Virus record (IMG/VR): IMGVR_UViG_3300028025_000597
Location: 1-22,177 of that record
Length of the DNA: 22,177 bases
Strand: one strand, 5' to 3'
Origin: a virus
In this document: one piece after another, positions 21,199-22,177 of the stretch
Numbering within the stretch: the stretch's first letter is position 1
How the letters are laid out: each line of letters opens with the position of its first letter
Program-made: the position numbers and the translations under genes
The notes under the pieces: generated by a model
Told to the model about the DNA's origin: nothing
Seen by the model: the letters and a program-made list of their open reading frames with translations, nothing else
Database searches by the model: none

Positions 21199-22177
21199 TA
21201 AATTCTCCTATTGGTAACAGTTTGCTGCTGTGACCATAATTCTTTCAAAGTTACATCTGTTTTGCCTACAAACACACCTCTAATAGCGTCATCTTTATGG
21301 GGCAACTTAGCTTCTTCTTTCCAGGCAATACTTAACATCCTAAATGCGTCTGCACCATGAGAAGTCCAATCGTGCCTAGGTTTATCCCTAAACACTTTCT
21401 TGTCTTCATCGTACTCACGCTGGTATTGCCTTAAACATTCAATGCCGTCTTCACATCTATGGTCAAACCAAGCTCTAGTTAATGCTAGTCGTGTTGCTTG
21501 TATTCCATCTTGAAGTGACAAACTTGGCACAATTTTCATTGATTTTAACGCAATTTTGTCTGAAAGTTGCTCAATTATGCTTCTATTTGACGCAAGTGTC
21601 TTTGCCTTAGCATCGTGAGGTAAATAATGTGTGCCATAAATGTAGCCTCTTTCTTTCTCTCTTGACTGAATAATCCCAGAATAAAACGCTACTGGCTGAC
21701 CATTAGAAGAATGGTAGTCAAGCATACGAATCTCGCCATGCACTACTTGAAACCACCATATTGCTGTGTCATCTGAGTAGCCCAAGTCCCATGCTGTATG
21801 CACAGGAAACATAGGGTCGTACTCAATATCAGTAATTCTGCCTTGGTCAGTAAGTTGACGCATTTCTTTGCCGTAATAAGCGCCCATAATTGCAGACTCA
21901 AAATCGCACTCCCACTCAGCAAGGTATTGGTCTTGCGTCATTATCTTGGCAGCATCAGCTAATTCTTCTTCGGGGATTAATTTAGTTTGACTAGCCCTTA
22001 ATGTCTTACAGTACCAGTCAGGGTCTTTAGTAGCGTTGTTATAGACTTCCCAGAATTGGTTATGGCCTTTAGGTGTACCAATAAACACAGCCCAACCTTT
22101 ACGGTCAGACAACAATGGCCTTAAAACTGCACCCCATATAGAGGGCTTCATGTCTGCGTACTCGTCTAGTACTACAC
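21198..22177 (-). CDS. terL: Terminase large subunit (5' end outside window)
   Basis: The motor that cuts and packages DNA. The frame stays open to the window edge: upstream of the internal Met at 22151 it reads VVLDEYAD, the Walker B motif with the catalytic Glu. The start therefore lies outside the window, and the Walker A part is missing. GWAVFIGTPKG is the ATPase coupling motif. The nuclease domain follows: HTAWDLGYSDDTAIWWFQVV with the first metal-binding Asp, GTHYLPHDAKAKT with a second acidic site, and DWTSHGADAFRMLSIAWKEE with the third. This is the RNase H-like arrangement of large terminases. It is the most upstream minus-strand gene visible. The small terminase subunit would be expected outside the window. 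Confidence 0.93.
   Translation of the reverse strand, partial: VVLDEYADMKPSIWGAVLRPLLSDRKGWAVFIGTPKGHNQFWEVYNNATKDPDWYCKTLRASQTKLIPEEELADAAKIMTQDQYLAEWECDFESAIMGAYYGKEMRQLTDQGRITDIEYDPMFPVHTAWDLGYSDDTAIWWFQVVHGEIRMLDYHSSNGQPVAFYSGIIQSREKERGYIYGTHYLPHDAKAKTLASNRSIIEQLSDKIALKSMKIVPSLSLQDGIQATRLALTRAWFDHRCEDGIECLRQYQREYDEDKKVFRDKPRHDWTSHGADAFRMLSIAWKEEAKLPHKDDAIRGVFVGKTDVTLKELWSQQQTVTNRRI

Overview
The window is part of a tailed double-stranded DNA phage genome (or a prophage of one). It carries the virion-structure and lysis half. Almost everything is on the minus strand, so transcription runs from about 22177 down to about 207. Several genes point to short-tailed (podovirus) architecture: a large P22-type portal, a P22 gp4-like adaptor, a gp10-like tail hub, and a run of Ala/Gly/Gln-rich proteins of the kind injected with the DNA. 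There is no tape measure, sheath or tube gene. No RNA polymerase, integrase or replication gene is visible. The DNA is AT-rich. The protein set (portal, hub with a GGWNARDSL N-terminus, 3TM holin, GH108 endolysin, TPR-type glycosyltransferase) recalls phages of freshwater or soil proteobacteria. A betaproteobacterial host is my inference only and is not shown by the sequence.

Layout in order of transcription (right to left). Packaging: terminase large subunit, cut by the window edge just upstream of its Walker B motif. Head entry: portal. An accessory block then sits between portal and scaffold: a 592-aa fibre-like protein, a 159-aa coiled-coil protein, a GT9/TPR-type glycosyltransferase and a small CPxCG protein. 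Head: scaffold, major capsid protein and a 98-aa likely decoration protein, closed by a strong intrinsic terminator at 12889-12925. Tail: 205-aa protein of unknown role, adaptor, hub with two copies of an inserted beta-domain, and a GNAT acetyltransferase that starts at TTG. Four large low-complexity proteins follow, probably ejected with the DNA (365, 449, 374 and 538 aa). Next come an isolated 79-aa fibre-anchor module, a 423-aa tailspike with a C-terminal self-cleaving chaperone, and a 98-aa conserved protein. Lysis region: 68-aa protein, a 48-aa Lys-rich protein, a 67-69-aa coiled-coil/TM protein, a 3TM holin, a 72-aa two-TM protein and a GH108 endolysin.

Many adjacent genes touch through TAATG, ATGA, GTGA or TTGA junctions, or lie within a few bases of each other, which suggests extensive translational coupling in one late operon. 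The main transcriptional break I can see is after the capsid/decoration pair, which would let head proteins be made in excess over tail proteins.

At the left edge the coding strand flips. A partial membrane protein ends at 100 on the plus strand. In the same frame it is followed by an unstarted fragment that reads as the C-terminal half of an AP2 DNA-binding domain (101-220), probably the relic of an HNH/AP2 homing endonuclease. A plus-strand hairpin plus U-tract at 219-245 lies inside the 3' end of the convergent endolysin gene. No non-coding stretch longer than 300 bases exists, and I saw no tRNA, rRNA or CRISPR array.
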